Shown piece by piece: positions 48,064-57,015 of a stretch of 64,000 nt of DNA (the first letter of the stretch is position 1; the number at the start of each line of letters is the position of its first letter). The stretch spans positions 1,492,546-1,556,545 of the forward strand of contig NZ_CP032157.1 in NCBI RefSeq assembly GCF_003555545.1, read 5' to 3'. Origin of the DNA: Paraflavitalea soli. Lineage in GTDB: Bacteria; Bacteroidota; Bacteroidia; Chitinophagales; Chitinophagaceae. Position numbers and translations under genes: made by a program. The notes under the pieces were generated by a model. The model was not told where the DNA came from. It searched no databases and saw nothing but the letters and a program-made list of their open reading frames with translations.

Positions 48064-48339
48064 CTATTGATCAAGGAGCGGCCAGTAAAACCCGGTCTTG
48101 CAGGCTACGTAATAATTGGGCTGCCACACCGGATTGGGACGGTAATAAGTGCAGGTACCAATAGGCTCATACAGGCAATCATAATCAACGCCTTGCACGC
48201 CTTTTACAGGTACATAGCTGGTGCCGGCCTTATAATACTGCGGCGCGTACACACAAACATTTTGACGGGAGGGACGAAAGGAAATAAGTAATACGACTGC
48301 CAGGACCGCAGCTGCAATAGGCATGGTGACCTTTTTCAT
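48064..48339 (-). CDS. Small secreted Cys-containing protein, DUF6520-like in layout
   Basis: The frame is open from 48402, but the ATG at 48339 (MKKVTMPIAAAVLAVVLLIS) starts a signal peptide and gives 91 residues. The mature part has four Cys and many Tyr and Pro residues (YAPQYYKAGTSYVPVKG, YYRPNPVWQPNYYVACKT). It resembles, in layout only, the small DUF6520-type secreted proteins of Bacteroidota; I cannot confirm membership. It is convergent with the SusD gene, 6 bp away. Function unknown. Confidence 0.55.
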   Translation of the reverse strand: MKKVTMPIAAAVLAVVLLISFRPSRQNVCVYAPQYYKAGTSYVPVKGVQGVDYDCLYEPIGTCTYYRPNPVWQPNYYVACKTGFYWPLLDQ

Positions 48340-48664
48340 AAAAAAACGGTTTAATGGTGAATAATACAGAGCCTGTAAACCAGTTAGTGATTCACAGTCC
48401 AATAGGCAAGTAGCAGAAATAGGGAAGAGGATCGTAAGCTTCTATTGCAGATTTCCTGTTTTAAAGTTACAAAAATCATTCCTGTGCGCCTTACGGGTTG
48501 GAGCATTTTTGTACTTTTTGACTATTACCTGTACAGTTATTTTAGTAAGGCACAAGATTGGCGCTGTCAGGACTTGTACCATACCGTACCGGGCTGGCCT
48601 CCACTTTTTTTTGTTGAGTAGTACAGAATAGGATAGATTTGTTGTGTTTACAACGATTTACCAT
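48340..48664. promoter_or_regulatory. gntR promoter region with operator-like words
   Basis: No gene is expected in this 325-bp gap. A good promoter for gntR is present: TTTG at 48610-48613 and TAGATTTG at 48634-48641, spaced 20 bp, with the ATG at 48665. Between them TAGTACA (48619-48625) and ATAGGATAG (48628-48636) also occur next to each other in the susC control region at 53656-53668, suggesting a common binding protein, probably the GntR product itself. GTTGT-N4-ACAAC at 48641-48654 is a further small palindrome. Confidence 0.55.
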
Positions 48665-49681
48665 ATGGATGATGTATACAAACAGATCTATGAGATGGAA
48701 GGTGTCAACAGCTTGTCCAAGCACGAACAGCTCGTTAATGGCATCCTGAGTGCTATACAGAACAAAACCCTTGCCCAGGGGGATATGCTGCCTTCCGTCA
48801 ATAACCTCATCAATGAATTTGGTTTTGCCCGCGAAACCATTGCCAAAGCCTACAAAGACCTTGTGAAACGTGGCATTGTAGAATCGAAGAACAGGGTAGG
48901 GTTCTTTGTTTCCAATAACAATATCAAACAACACCTCAAGGTAGCGCTGGTACTCTTTGCCTTCGACGCCTTCCAGGAAACCTTCTATAAGGCCTTCCGG
49001 TCCAAACTGGGCAAAGGCGTTCACATCGATGTCTTTTTTCACCATAACAATATCGACGTACTCGAAAGTACTATCCAGAGCATCCGCGGCCGGTATGGCA
49101 TGTATGTGGTAGCGCCCATTCCGCACCACCGTACCGCCTCCATCCTGGAAACCCTGCCTATGGATATGTTTCTCATGATCGATCGCTTTGAAGAGATCAA
49201 GGGTGATCATTCCTATGTGGCGCAGGAATTTAGAGAATCCTCCTATAAAGTATTCACAGAGCTGAGCGATACCATTAAGCGGTACGACGAAATGATCTAT
49301 TATCACCGTCCCGCTGCAGATACGCCCATTGAAATACTGCAGGCATTCAAAGCATTTGTAAAGGACCACCACATCAACCACGAAATAAAAGCTGAATACA
49401 TACCCGGCACACTGGAAAAGGGTAAAGTGTATTTTACCATCAACAATACGGAGTTGTGGAATATGCTGAAAGATTGCAAGCTCATGAAACTGAAGCCCGG
49501 GAAAGATGTAGGTATCCTTTCGCACAACGATGAAGTGGTAAAAGAGCTGATCTTCGATGGCATCACTACCTATGCTGCCGATTTTAAGGTAATGGCCGAA
49601 AAAGCTGCTGCCTTTGTATTGAAGCGAGAGAAAATTCAGGAAATAATACCAACCGTACTCATCAGGCGCAAGTCGCTCTGA
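48665..49681 (+). CDS. GntR-family regulator with sugar-binding-type C-terminal domain
   Basis: A frame is open from 48644, but the ATG at 48665 (MDDVYKQIYEMEGVNSLSKH) follows the promoter at a normal distance and gives 338 residues. A winged HTH at about residues 22-75 has DMLPSVNNLINEFGFARETI and KAYKDLVKRGIVESKNRVGF. The rest resembles a periplasmic-binding/LacI-type effector domain (VALVLFAFDAFQETFYKAFR, GRYGMYVVAPIPHH, GKDVGILSHNDEVV). The layout is that of FucR-like GntR regulators of Bacteroides (established family; the ligand here is inferred). It precedes the sugar symporter by 14 bp and probably controls the PUL. Confidence 0.88.
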   Translation: MDDVYKQIYEMEGVNSLSKHEQLVNGILSAIQNKTLAQGDMLPSVNNLINEFGFARETIAKAYKDLVKRGIVESKNRVGFFVSNNNIKQHLKVALVLFAFDAFQETFYKAFRSKLGKGVHIDVFFHHNNIDVLESTIQSIRGRYGMYVVAPIPHHRTASILETLPMDMFLMIDRFEEIKGDHSYVAQEFRESSYKVFTELSDTIKRYDEMIYYHRPAADTPIEILQAFKAFVKDHHINHEIKAEYIPGTLEKGKVYFTINNTELWNMLKDCKLMKLKPGKDVGILSHNDEVVKELIFDGITTYAADFKVMAEKAAAFVLKREKIQEIIPTVLIRRKSL

Positions 49682-49695
49682 CGATCTGATACACC

Positions 49696-51282
49696 ATGAA
49701 TCTCACAGGATTTATCTGCTTTCTGCTGTTCCTTGCCGTAGTGGCTGTCATCTCCATTGCCAAAACAAGGAAGATACGCCTCAATACGACGGCTGCTTAT
49801 TTTATGGGCAACAGGACCCTGGGTTTCTGGATGGTGGGTTTTTCACTCTTCCTCACCAACCTCAGCAGCAACCAGTTTGTGGGCGAGAATGAATTTGTAT
49901 ACACCACCGATATGACGGTGATGGCCTGGGGTATGAGCTCCATATTGGCTATGCTCATCGTGGCAGAATTTATATTGCCCATTTACCTTAAAATGGGCGC
50001 GGTAACCACACCCGATTTCCTGGAACATCGTTTTGGTCCCGGCCTCAAGAAGATCGTGTCGCTCATCTTCCTGGTCAGTTATCTTGTTACCCTCATTCCC
50101 ACCATCCTGTACGGAAGCGCTGTGGCGCTGAATGGCATCTTTCACATAGATGATGCCCTGGGCATCAGTTATTTTTCCGCCATCTGGCTGCTGGTAGTGA
50201 TGGTAGGCATCATTGGTTGTTGTTACACGGTATTGGGTGGCTTCAAGGCCATCACGGTATCCGACTTAGTGCAGGGAGCAGGATTGCTGGTGGGTGGTAT
50301 AGCCCTCCTGTGGTTTGCCCTTCGTTACCTGGGCGATGGCAGTATGCTCTCCGGCATTCAAAAGATTGCGGGCTCCAAAAAGGAACACCTCAATAGCATC
50401 GGAGGTCCGCATGATCCCATTCCATTCAGCACCCTGTTTACCGGCATGTTCCTCATCAACCTGTATTACTGGGGCATGGAACAATACATCATGCAGCAGG
50501 CACTGGCAGCAAAGAGTTTGTCGCAGGGGCAAAAAGGCATGTCGCTGGCCTGTGTAGGTAAACTGATCTCTCCCTTATTATTAAATGTGCCCGGATTGAT
50601 CGCTGTACACCTGTACCCGGGACTTACCAATACAGCTACCGTTTTCCCCCGGCTGGTGAGTGATGTGCTGCCACCCATTATGACAGGATTTATTGCCGCT
50701 ATCATTTTTGGCGCAGCCATCAGTACTTTCAATGCGGGGCTCAATAGTTCGGGCACCTTGTTCATCATGAACCTGTACAAGCCCTGGCGTAAAGGCGCTG
50801 CCGACCGTGAACTGGTAAGAGCTGGCAGAACATTCCAGTTGACCATTACCATCATCGCCATGTGTTTTTCTCCCTTTATCCTGTTTTTTGATGGCGGCTT
50901 TTATCATTATATACAGAAAATATCCAGCTTCTTCAGTGTGCCCGTATTCACTGTCATGATCGTGGGATTCACTACCAAACGGGTATCTGAATGGGCAGCT
51001 CTTACCGGCCTGTTGTTCTTTATTGTAACGTATACTTTGAGTCAGTTTGTTTTCCCGGTGCCACTGCATTACCTGCACGTGCTGGCCATCCTGTTTGTTA
51101 TTACAGTAGCGCTTATACTGGCCATCAATAAGTGGAAACCCAGGGATACTCCGTACACTGCCCGTAACCTGGCGGTGGTGGATCTGCAGCCCTGGCGGCA
51201 CCGGTACTGGTTCTTCCTGTTGCTGGTGGCAGGCATGGCGGGCATGTTCCTGCTCTTTTCAAAAGCAGGTATTGCCGGTTAA
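49696..51282 (+). CDS. SSS-family sodium:solute (sugar) symporter
   Basis: The protein has 528 residues and about 13 to 14 membrane helices. Family features are seen in AAYFMGNRTLGFWMVGFSLF, TNLSSNQFVGENEFVYTTDM, TPDFLEHRFGPGLKKI, and GGFKAITVSDLVQGAGLLVG. This is the SLC5/SSS fold, which moves a sugar or other solute with sodium through the inner membrane. Gene order, between a GntR regulator and a glycoside hydrolase, suggests uptake of a monosaccharide released by the PUL enzymes, such as fucose or galactose. The true substrate is not shown by the sequence. Confidence 0.9.
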   Translation: MNLTGFICFLLFLAVVAVISIAKTRKIRLNTTAAYFMGNRTLGFWMVGFSLFLTNLSSNQFVGENEFVYTTDMTVMAWGMSSILAMLIVAEFILPIYLKMGAVTTPDFLEHRFGPGLKKIVSLIFLVSYLVTLIPTILYGSAVALNGIFHIDDALGISYFSAIWLLVVMVGIIGCCYTVLGGFKAITVSDLVQGAGLLVGGIALLWFALRYLGDGSMLSGIQKIAGSKKEHLNSIGGPHDPIPFSTLFTGMFLINLYYWGMEQYIMQQALAAKSLSQGQKGMSLACVGKLISPLLLNVPGLIAVHLYPGLTNTATVFPRLVSDVLPPIMTGFIAAIIFGAAISTFNAGLNSSGTLFIMNLYKPWRKGAADRELVRAGRTFQLTITIIAMCFSPFILFFDGGFYHYIQKISSFFSVPVFTVMIVGFTTKRVSEWAALTGLLFFIVTYTLSQFVFPVPLHYLHVLAILFVITVALILAINKWKPRDTPYTARNLAVVDLQPWRHRYWFFLLLVAGMAGMFLLFSKAGIAG

Positions 51283-51320
51283 AATACTTAATAATCCCCC
51301 AGAGAATAAAACCTGAAAAC

Positions 51321-53384
51321 ATGCATCTGAAAATAGTACCAGCCAGGCGATCTATCAGCATCTTAATATCCTTTCTGTTGGTTTGTTCCGGCGTCACTGT
51401 CACTTTCGCCCAAAGCACCCCTAAAAAGGACTCCCTGATCATAATGCCCTTTGGTAAAAACAACCGCATCAGCTATAACCTGAACAGCGGTACATACAGT
51501 GTATTCTTTCATGATGAAGTAACTATCGGAAGGGCTTTCGCTGCCTACGAAGGAAAGACAACCATAAAGACGACTGATCCTGGTTCCCGCAAATACATGG
51601 TGAGCCATCTGAACGATGCCTGGGGAAAAGGAAAGCTATACACCATCGGACAGTCATACAATGGCCTGTGGATACAACAACTGTTTTATGTGTACCCCGG
51701 TAAATCCTTCTTCTTCCTACAGGTTAAAGTATCGGGCAAAGAGGTGGCTGCCAACTATATTGCTCCGCTCTGCACCGATCACCTCACCACCGGAGCGATT
51801 GGCGACCTCCGAGGGCTGGTGGTGCCCTTTGACAATGATATGTGGGTCCGGTTTGATGCACAATCACTCCAAAAGGCCAACTATACTTCCAGCGAAGTGA
51901 CTGCTTTGTACAACAATGATACCCGCCAGGGGCTCCTTATTGGCTCGGTTGAACACACTGTTTGGAAGTCTGGCATCAACGTGCAGCACAACGATAACAA
52001 TACCATTTCCCTGCAGGCATTCGGTGGACTTAGTGATAGCGTGATCACCCACGATAAAATACCTCATGGGAAAGTGTCTGTCAATGGTAACGTATGCGCC
52101 TCACCCAAGATCATGGTAGGCTTGTTTACAGACTGGCGCGCCGGTATGGAGCAATATGCCGCTGCCAACAGGATGGCTGAACCACCTGTTATTTTCAAGT
52201 GGAATAAAGCCACTCCGATGGGGTGGAACAGTTGGGGCATGATGCAAACCAGGTTGAACTTACCCAAAGCCAAAAGGGTGGTGGACTTCTTCGCTGATTC
52301 CTGTAAAGGCTTCCGCAATGAAGATGGTACCCTCTACATAGACCTGGATTCTTATTGGGACAACCTCGTACAAGGAGGATTGAATGGCGATGTCAGTGCG
52401 CTGAAAGAATTTGTACAGTATTGCAACAGCAAGGGCCTCAAACCAGGTATCTATTGGGCGCCTTTTGCCGATTGGGGCAAGCAGGACCGAAAGATCGAGG
52501 GCAGCAACTGGACCTACCCGGCCTCCTGGATCACGCAGCATGGTATTCCTATGGATGTAGATGGCGCGCGCGCCATGGATCCTACCCATCCCGGCACCCA
52601 AGAGCGGATTCTTCATTATATCAACAAGTTTAAAGAACTGGGTTTTGAAATGATCAAGATCGATTTCCTGGGCCATGGCGCTTTGGAAAGCGATCATTAT
52701 TATGATCCCGCAGTGACCACCGGCATGCAGGCTTACAAAGTGGGCATGGAGTTTTTAGACAGTGTACTGACCGGCAAAATGCTGGTATATGCCGCTATTT
52801 CACCCACCATGGCTACCGCACGCTACGTACATATGCGGCGCATTGCCTGTGATGCTTTCAGCGCCATTGACAATTCAGAATATACTTTGAACAGCACCGG
52901 CTATGGCTGGTGGCAAACCCACTTGTATGAGTATGTGGATGCCGATCATGTCGTATTCAACAAAGAAACACCCGGCGCCAACAGAGCCAGGCTGGCTTCC
53001 GCCCTCGTGACCGGCACGCTGATTACCGGCGATGACTTTTCGGAAGCAGGAGAGTGGAGCGCCACAGGCCAACGCCTCCTGCAAAACAAAGACTTACTCA
53101 GCATTATCAAGGATGGCCGAAGCTTCCGCCCTGTAGAAGGCAATACCGGCAAGCGGGCGCCCGAATTATTCCTGCGCAGCATTCAGGGCGCTACCTACCT
53201 GGCAATCTTTAATTATGACAATAACAAACGCTCCTTCCAGGTCCCCCTTGATCGGCTCGGCTTGAAAAGGAACGTCACCTATACTGTGCGCGAGCTCTTT
53301 ACGCAGGCACGGGCAGGTGTGACAGACCAAATAGAGGTTAGCATTCCGGCTGGTGATGTAGGGCTCTATAGGATCACCCAATAG
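51321..53384 (+). CDS. Clan GH-D glycoside hydrolase, alpha-galactosidase-like
   Basis: The protein has 687 residues with a signal peptide (RRSISILISFLLVCSGVTVT). A beta-sandwich N-terminal domain (about 35-275) precedes a barrel: ATPMGWNSWGMMQTRLNLPK, TLYIDLDSYWDNL, KPGIYWAPFADWG, and EMIKIDFLGHG with the expected nucleophile Asp448 as in GH27/GH36. A C-terminal beta domain ends the protein. It probably removes terminal alpha-linked galactose or a related sugar in the periplasm. It is the third gene of the gntR operon, 38 bp after the symporter. The family (GH27 or GH36) cannot be fixed from reading alone. Confidence 0.85.
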   Translation: MHLKIVPARRSISILISFLLVCSGVTVTFAQSTPKKDSLIIMPFGKNNRISYNLNSGTYSVFFHDEVTIGRAFAAYEGKTTIKTTDPGSRKYMVSHLNDAWGKGKLYTIGQSYNGLWIQQLFYVYPGKSFFFLQVKVSGKEVAANYIAPLCTDHLTTGAIGDLRGLVVPFDNDMWVRFDAQSLQKANYTSSEVTALYNNDTRQGLLIGSVEHTVWKSGINVQHNDNNTISLQAFGGLSDSVITHDKIPHGKVSVNGNVCASPKIMVGLFTDWRAGMEQYAAANRMAEPPVIFKWNKATPMGWNSWGMMQTRLNLPKAKRVVDFFADSCKGFRNEDGTLYIDLDSYWDNLVQGGLNGDVSALKEFVQYCNSKGLKPGIYWAPFADWGKQDRKIEGSNWTYPASWITQHGIPMDVDGARAMDPTHPGTQERILHYINKFKELGFEMIKIDFLGHGALESDHYYDPAVTTGMQAYKVGMEFLDSVLTGKMLVYAAISPTMATARYVHMRRIACDAFSAIDNSEYTLNSTGYGWWQTHLYEYVDADHVVFNKETPGANRARLASALVTGTLITGDDFSEAGEWSATGQRLLQNKDLLSIIKDGRSFRPVEGNTGKRAPELFLRSIQGATYLAIFNYDNNKRSFQVPLDRLGLKRNVTYTVRELFTQARAGVTDQIEVSIPAGDVGLYRITQ

Positions 53385-53416
53385 GCAACGAGGCATCGAG
53401 GCATAAAGGCACCGGG
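53385..53416. repeat. Short repeat array, inverted copy of the one at 35743-35787
   Basis: GGCAACGAGGCATCGAGGCATAAAGGCA begins directly after the stop of the hydrolase gene. Its reverse complement is close to the array near 35743 (TTGCCT...ATGCCTT... units), so this is a dispersed genome repeat. Confidence 0.7.
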
Positions 53417-53510
53417 AGGCTGCGGATTTTGTGGCTCCCTAAAGAAGGGGGGCTTTCTGAGGAAGGGGGATTTTATGCCCCTTTAGGTGCTATACACGCT
53501 TGCTTCGAAA

Positions 53511-53586
53511 GCTATATGCTGGAACGCTACATGCTATATGCCGGAGCCTTCATTCTGGATTCTATATTCTAGATTCTGTATTCTAC
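53511..53586. repeat. Two adjacent short-repeat blocks
   Basis: At 53511-53545 GCTATATGC-type units recur three times (GCTATATGCTGGAACGCTAC and following). At 53551-53586 ATTCTGG/ATTCTAT/ATTCTAG/ATTCTGT units recur. A related block in inverted orientation (AGAATACAGA and ATCCAGAAT shared) lies at 58958-58985. Confidence 0.6.
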
Positions 53587-53613
53587 TTCCCCCATTCTTT
53601 TTTCTAAAAATAT

Positions 53614-53668
53614 TTTGGCCGACTAAAAATAAATCTATATTTGTACTAGTATAGTATAGGATAGTACA
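53614..53668 (+). promoter_or_regulatory. susC promoter with inverted-repeat operator
   Basis: TTTG at 53614-53617 and TATATTTG at 53636-53643 (a full TAnnTTTG match) form a Bacteroidota promoter with 18-bp spacing. Directly after the -7 box, TGTACTA (53642-53648) and TAGTACA (53662-53668) form a perfect 7-bp inverted repeat with 20 bp between their starts. A protein bound there would block the start of transcription, so it fits a repressor site for the GntR product. TACTAGTA (53644-53651) is a further small palindrome inside. Confidence 0.7.
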
Positions 53669-53727
53669 GATGGAAGGAGTAAGGCCCTGCATCTGTTCGT
53701 ATTTGGTTAAACTAACATTGCTTAATT

Positions 53728-56700
53728 ATGATTACACCAATTGCTTGCCGCTCCGGGCGATCGCTCGCCCTTCCGCGCAACCCCATCATGCTTCTTTCTT
53801 TCCCGCTATTGATTATTTTACTGTTCTTCTCTACCCGCACCATGGCCCGCCAGTCTGAAGGCACCCTATCAGGTATGGTAGCAGACAGTACCAATGCACA
53901 GGCTTTGGCCGGTGTGTCTGTTGTGATCAAAGGCACCAAACAAGGTACCAGTACCGATGAAAAGGGACGCTTTTCATTGGATATCTCGGCCAGTCAGGCC
54001 GTACTGGAGTTTTCCTTTGTAGGGTACCGGTCAAAAGAGGTGATCGTACGCAAAGGACAGCCTGTACGCGTACTGCTTGCGCTCAGCGCCGATTCCACCG
54101 GCGATGTGATCGTGGTGGCCTATGGCCGGCAGAAGAAACAAAGTATGGTGGCCTCCATCACCAGTATCAATCCCAAAGAATTGAGAGGCCCTACCAGCAA
54201 CCTTACCACCATGCTGGCGGGAAGGATCTCCGGTGTTATTGCCTACCAGCAAAGCGGGGAGCCCGGGGCCGACAATGCCGCTTTCTTTATCAGGGGCGTA
54301 GGTACTTTCGGAGCCGGTAAAAGAGACCCGCTGATCCTGATCGATGGTATGGAGTCTACCAATACCGACCTCGCCCGCTTGCAGCCGGATGATATCACCG
54401 GCTTCTCGGTATTGAAAGATGCCGCTGCCGCCTCCCTGTACGGCGCCCGTGGTGCGAATGGGGTGATCCTGGTAACCACCAAGCTGGGTGTAGAAGGAAA
54501 AGCGCGTTTCAATGTGCGTGCGGAAGCCCCCATATCTACCAATACGCGCAACTTCAAATTTGCTGACAATATCACCTATATGAAACTGGCCAATGAGGCC
54601 GTGCTCACCCGTGATCCCCTCGGTGTATTGCCCTATTCTCAAAACAAAATTGATCATACCGCCGCAGGCGATGATCCCCTTCAATATCCCAACAACAACT
54701 GGATCGACCAACTCATCAAAGATTATACGGTCAACACAAAATCAAACCTCAACGTAAGCGGTGGCGGTAAAACAGCCCAATACTATATTGCCGGTACGTA
54801 CAATATCGACAGGGGTATCCTGCGTACTGTACCCGGCAGTAGTTTCAACAGCAATATCAAGCTCAGTAATTACAGCGTACGGTCCAACGTCAGTATCAAC
54901 ATCACACCCACTACCAAGGCCATTGTAAGGACCTCGGGTCAGTTTGATGATTACAACGGACCCATAGGCTACCGTGATAATGATGGCAACTGGGTGAATG
55001 GAGGAAAGAATGTATTTAACAGCGCCATTTGGTCCAACCCGGTGATGTTCCCTGCTTACTATCCTGCCAGCTATGCACCATTTATCAAGCACCCGCTGTT
55101 TGGCAATGCCTTTATTGGTACTACCACCAGCCTGTATAGTAACCCCTTTGCCAACATGGTCTCCGGGTTTCAACAATACAGCACCTCCACCCTCAATGCA
55201 CAGATCGAACTGAGCCAGAACTTCAACTTTGTAACGCCCGGGCTTTCCGCCAACTTCATGGCCTACACCCAGCGTTATTCTTTCTTTAATGTAAACCGTA
55301 ATTACAGTCCTTTCTATTATACCTTATTCCCCGATCCCAATGGTAAACTGACGGTTTTAACACCGTTGAACAAAGGACAGGGTACAGAGTACCTCTATTA
55401 CAACCCGGGCGATAAAATAGTGAATACGGTTACCTATGCGCAGATGTCTGCTAACTATAGCCGCACTTTTGCCGACAAACACGCGGTGAGTGGTATGGTG
55501 ATCGGTATCATGCGCAACTTTGTCAATGCCAATGCCGGTGACCTGCAGGCTTCCCTGCCCGCCAGGAACCTGGGTGTATCCGGCAGGTTCACTTATGGAT
55601 ACGATAGCCGTTACCTGGCCGAACTGAACTTCGGATACAATGGCTCTGAACGTTTCGCTTCCAACAACCGCTTTGGGTTCTTCCCTTCTGCGGGCCTGGG
55701 CTGGATAGTCTCCAACGAAGCTTTCTTCGAAAAAGCAAAGGATGTAGTCTCTAACCTGAAGTTCCGTTTCACCTATGGCCTGGTGGGTAATGACCAGATC
55801 GGTAACGCCAGGGATCGTTTCTTCTACCTGTCGAATGTTGACCCCAATAGCAATGGACGTGGTTTTCACTGGGGTTCCGGTCAGAACTATTATGTGCCCG
55901 GTTATTCTATCGGCCGGTATGCCAATACAGGCATCACCTGGGAAAAAGACGTGATGACCAACTACGGTATGGACCTCTCTTTTGCCAATGGCATCAATGT
56001 AACGGTTGACGCCTTCCAGGCAACACGCTCCAATATCCTGATGGACAGAAATACTATTCCTTCCACCATGGGACTGGAAGCTGCTGTACGCGCCAATATG
56101 GGCAAGGCTTCCCGGAAAGGCGTAGATGTAGCCATCGATTATTTAAAAACTTTCAATAAAAGCCTGTGGGTACAGCTGCGGGGCAATATGACCTACGCCA
56201 CCAGTAAATTACTGATCAACGAAGAACCTAACTATCCCGATAACCTGAAATACCTGTCGAGGGTAGGACAGTCGCTCAACCAGGTCTATGGATTGCTGGC
56301 TGAAAGGTTGTTTGTAGATGATATCGAAGCCATGAATTCACCGGTACAAGGATTCGGCAGAAAACCCGTGGGCGGCGATATCAAATACCGCGACATCAAT
56401 GGCGATGGACAGATCACCAGCCTCGACCTTGTACCGATCGGTAATCCCACCAATCCGGAGATCACTTATGGCTTTGGTTTTTCAATGGGATACAAGTCTT
56501 TTGACTTCAGCGCCTTCTTCCAGGGCAATGCCAGGGTATCCTTCTTCATCAATCCTGATAACATTTCACCCTTTGTACTCAATGGTGGTTCACAAAATGG
56601 TTTGCTGACTGCTATTGCTGAAAGCCATTGGTCGGAGGAAAATCAGGATCTGCACGCCTTCTGGCCCCGCCTGGATTCCCGTTTCAATGAAAACAATAAA

Positions 56701-56943
56701 CAAGTCTCCAATTGGTGGGTGCGCAATGGCGCTTTCATGCGGTTGAAAACAGTAGAGTTGGGCTATAACCTGCCGGCTAAACTGCTGCGCAGCATGCACT
56801 TCTCCAGTTTCAGGATATATGCCAACGGACAAAACCTGTTTGCCATCAGCAAGTTTAAACTCTGGGATCCGGAAATGGGTGGCAATGGACTTGGTTATCC
56901 TGTTCAGGCCGTGTACAACTTCGGTATCAATTTCGGATTCTAA
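53728..56943 (+). CDS. SusC/RagA-family TonB-linked outer membrane protein (PUL)
   Basis: The protein has 1071 residues. The ATG at 53728 gives a long N-terminus; the ATG at 53788 (MLLSFPLLIILLFFSTRTMA) is an alternative start for the same signal peptide. A carboxypeptidase-regulatory-like domain (about 45-120; LSGMVADSTNAQALAGVSVV) is followed by the plug (DVIVVAYGRQKKQSMVASIT, DPLILIDGMES, ASLYGARGANGVILVTTK) and the barrel. There is no STN domain, so it is not part of an ECF relay. It would import the glycan fragments captured by the SusD protein 72 bp downstream. A repressor-type operator lies at the promoter. Confidence 0.95.
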   Translation: MITPIACRSGRSLALPRNPIMLLSFPLLIILLFFSTRTMARQSEGTLSGMVADSTNAQALAGVSVVIKGTKQGTSTDEKGRFSLDISASQAVLEFSFVGYRSKEVIVRKGQPVRVLLALSADSTGDVIVVAYGRQKKQSMVASITSINPKELRGPTSNLTTMLAGRISGVIAYQQSGEPGADNAAFFIRGVGTFGAGKRDPLILIDGMESTNTDLARLQPDDITGFSVLKDAAAASLYGARGANGVILVTTKLGVEGKARFNVRAEAPISTNTRNFKFADNITYMKLANEAVLTRDPLGVLPYSQNKIDHTAAGDDPLQYPNNNWIDQLIKDYTVNTKSNLNVSGGGKTAQYYIAGTYNIDRGILRTVPGSSFNSNIKLSNYSVRSNVSINITPTTKAIVRTSGQFDDYNGPIGYRDNDGNWVNGGKNVFNSAIWSNPVMFPAYYPASYAPFIKHPLFGNAFIGTTTSLYSNPFANMVSGFQQYSTSTLNAQIELSQNFNFVTPGLSANFMAYTQRYSFFNVNRNYSPFYYTLFPDPNGKLTVLTPLNKGQGTEYLYYNPGDKIVNTVTYAQMSANYSRTFADKHAVSGMVIGIMRNFVNANAGDLQASLPARNLGVSGRFTYGYDSRYLAELNFGYNGSERFASNNRFGFFPSAGLGWIVSNEAFFEKAKDVVSNLKFRFTYGLVGNDQIGNARDRFFYLSNVDPNSNGRGFHWGSGQNYYVPGYSIGRYANTGITWEKDVMTNYGMDLSFANGINVTVDAFQATRSNILMDRNTIPSTMGLEAAVRANMGKASRKGVDVAIDYLKTFNKSLWVQLRGNMTYATSKLLINEEPNYPDNLKYLSRVGQSLNQVYGLLAERLFVDDIEAMNSPVQGFGRKPVGGDIKYRDINGDGQITSLDLVPIGNPTNPEITYGFGFSMGYKSFDFSAFFQGNARVSFFINPDNISPFVLNGGSQNGLLTAIAESHWSEENQDLHAFWPRLDSRFNENNKQVSNWWVRNGAFMRLKTVELGYNLPAKLLRSMHFSSFRIYANGQNLFAISKFKLWDPEMGGNGLGYPVQAVYNFGINFGF

Positions 56944-56956
56944 ATATCATTAGTGT

Positions 56957-56991
56957 CAGGGTGGGGCGCCTTCCCAGGACGGCTCACCCTG
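56957..56991. repeat. Dispersed hairpin repeat between susC and susD
   Basis: CAGGGTG (56957-56963) and CACCCTG (56985-56991) form an inverted repeat around a 21-nt GC-rich spacer. The 11-mer GGCTCACCCTG at the end recurs at the window edge (63990-64000), where it ends a related stretch (63966-64000). The repeat sits in the gap before the SusD start. Confidence 0.7.
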
Positions 56992-57015
56992 ATCGGGAAA
57001 CGTAAACCAGCAACA

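Noticed and set aside
48542-49525. 327-codon frame on the minus strand over the gntR gene
   Set aside because: It is antisense to a well-supported GntR protein, has low-complexity sequence and no recognisable domain.
53670-53858. 62-codon frame starting just after the susC operator
   Set aside because: It overlaps the start of SusC in another frame and has no support beyond an ATG.
54031-54711. 226-codon frame opposite the PUL susC gene
   Set aside because: Shadow of SusC, without start context or domain.
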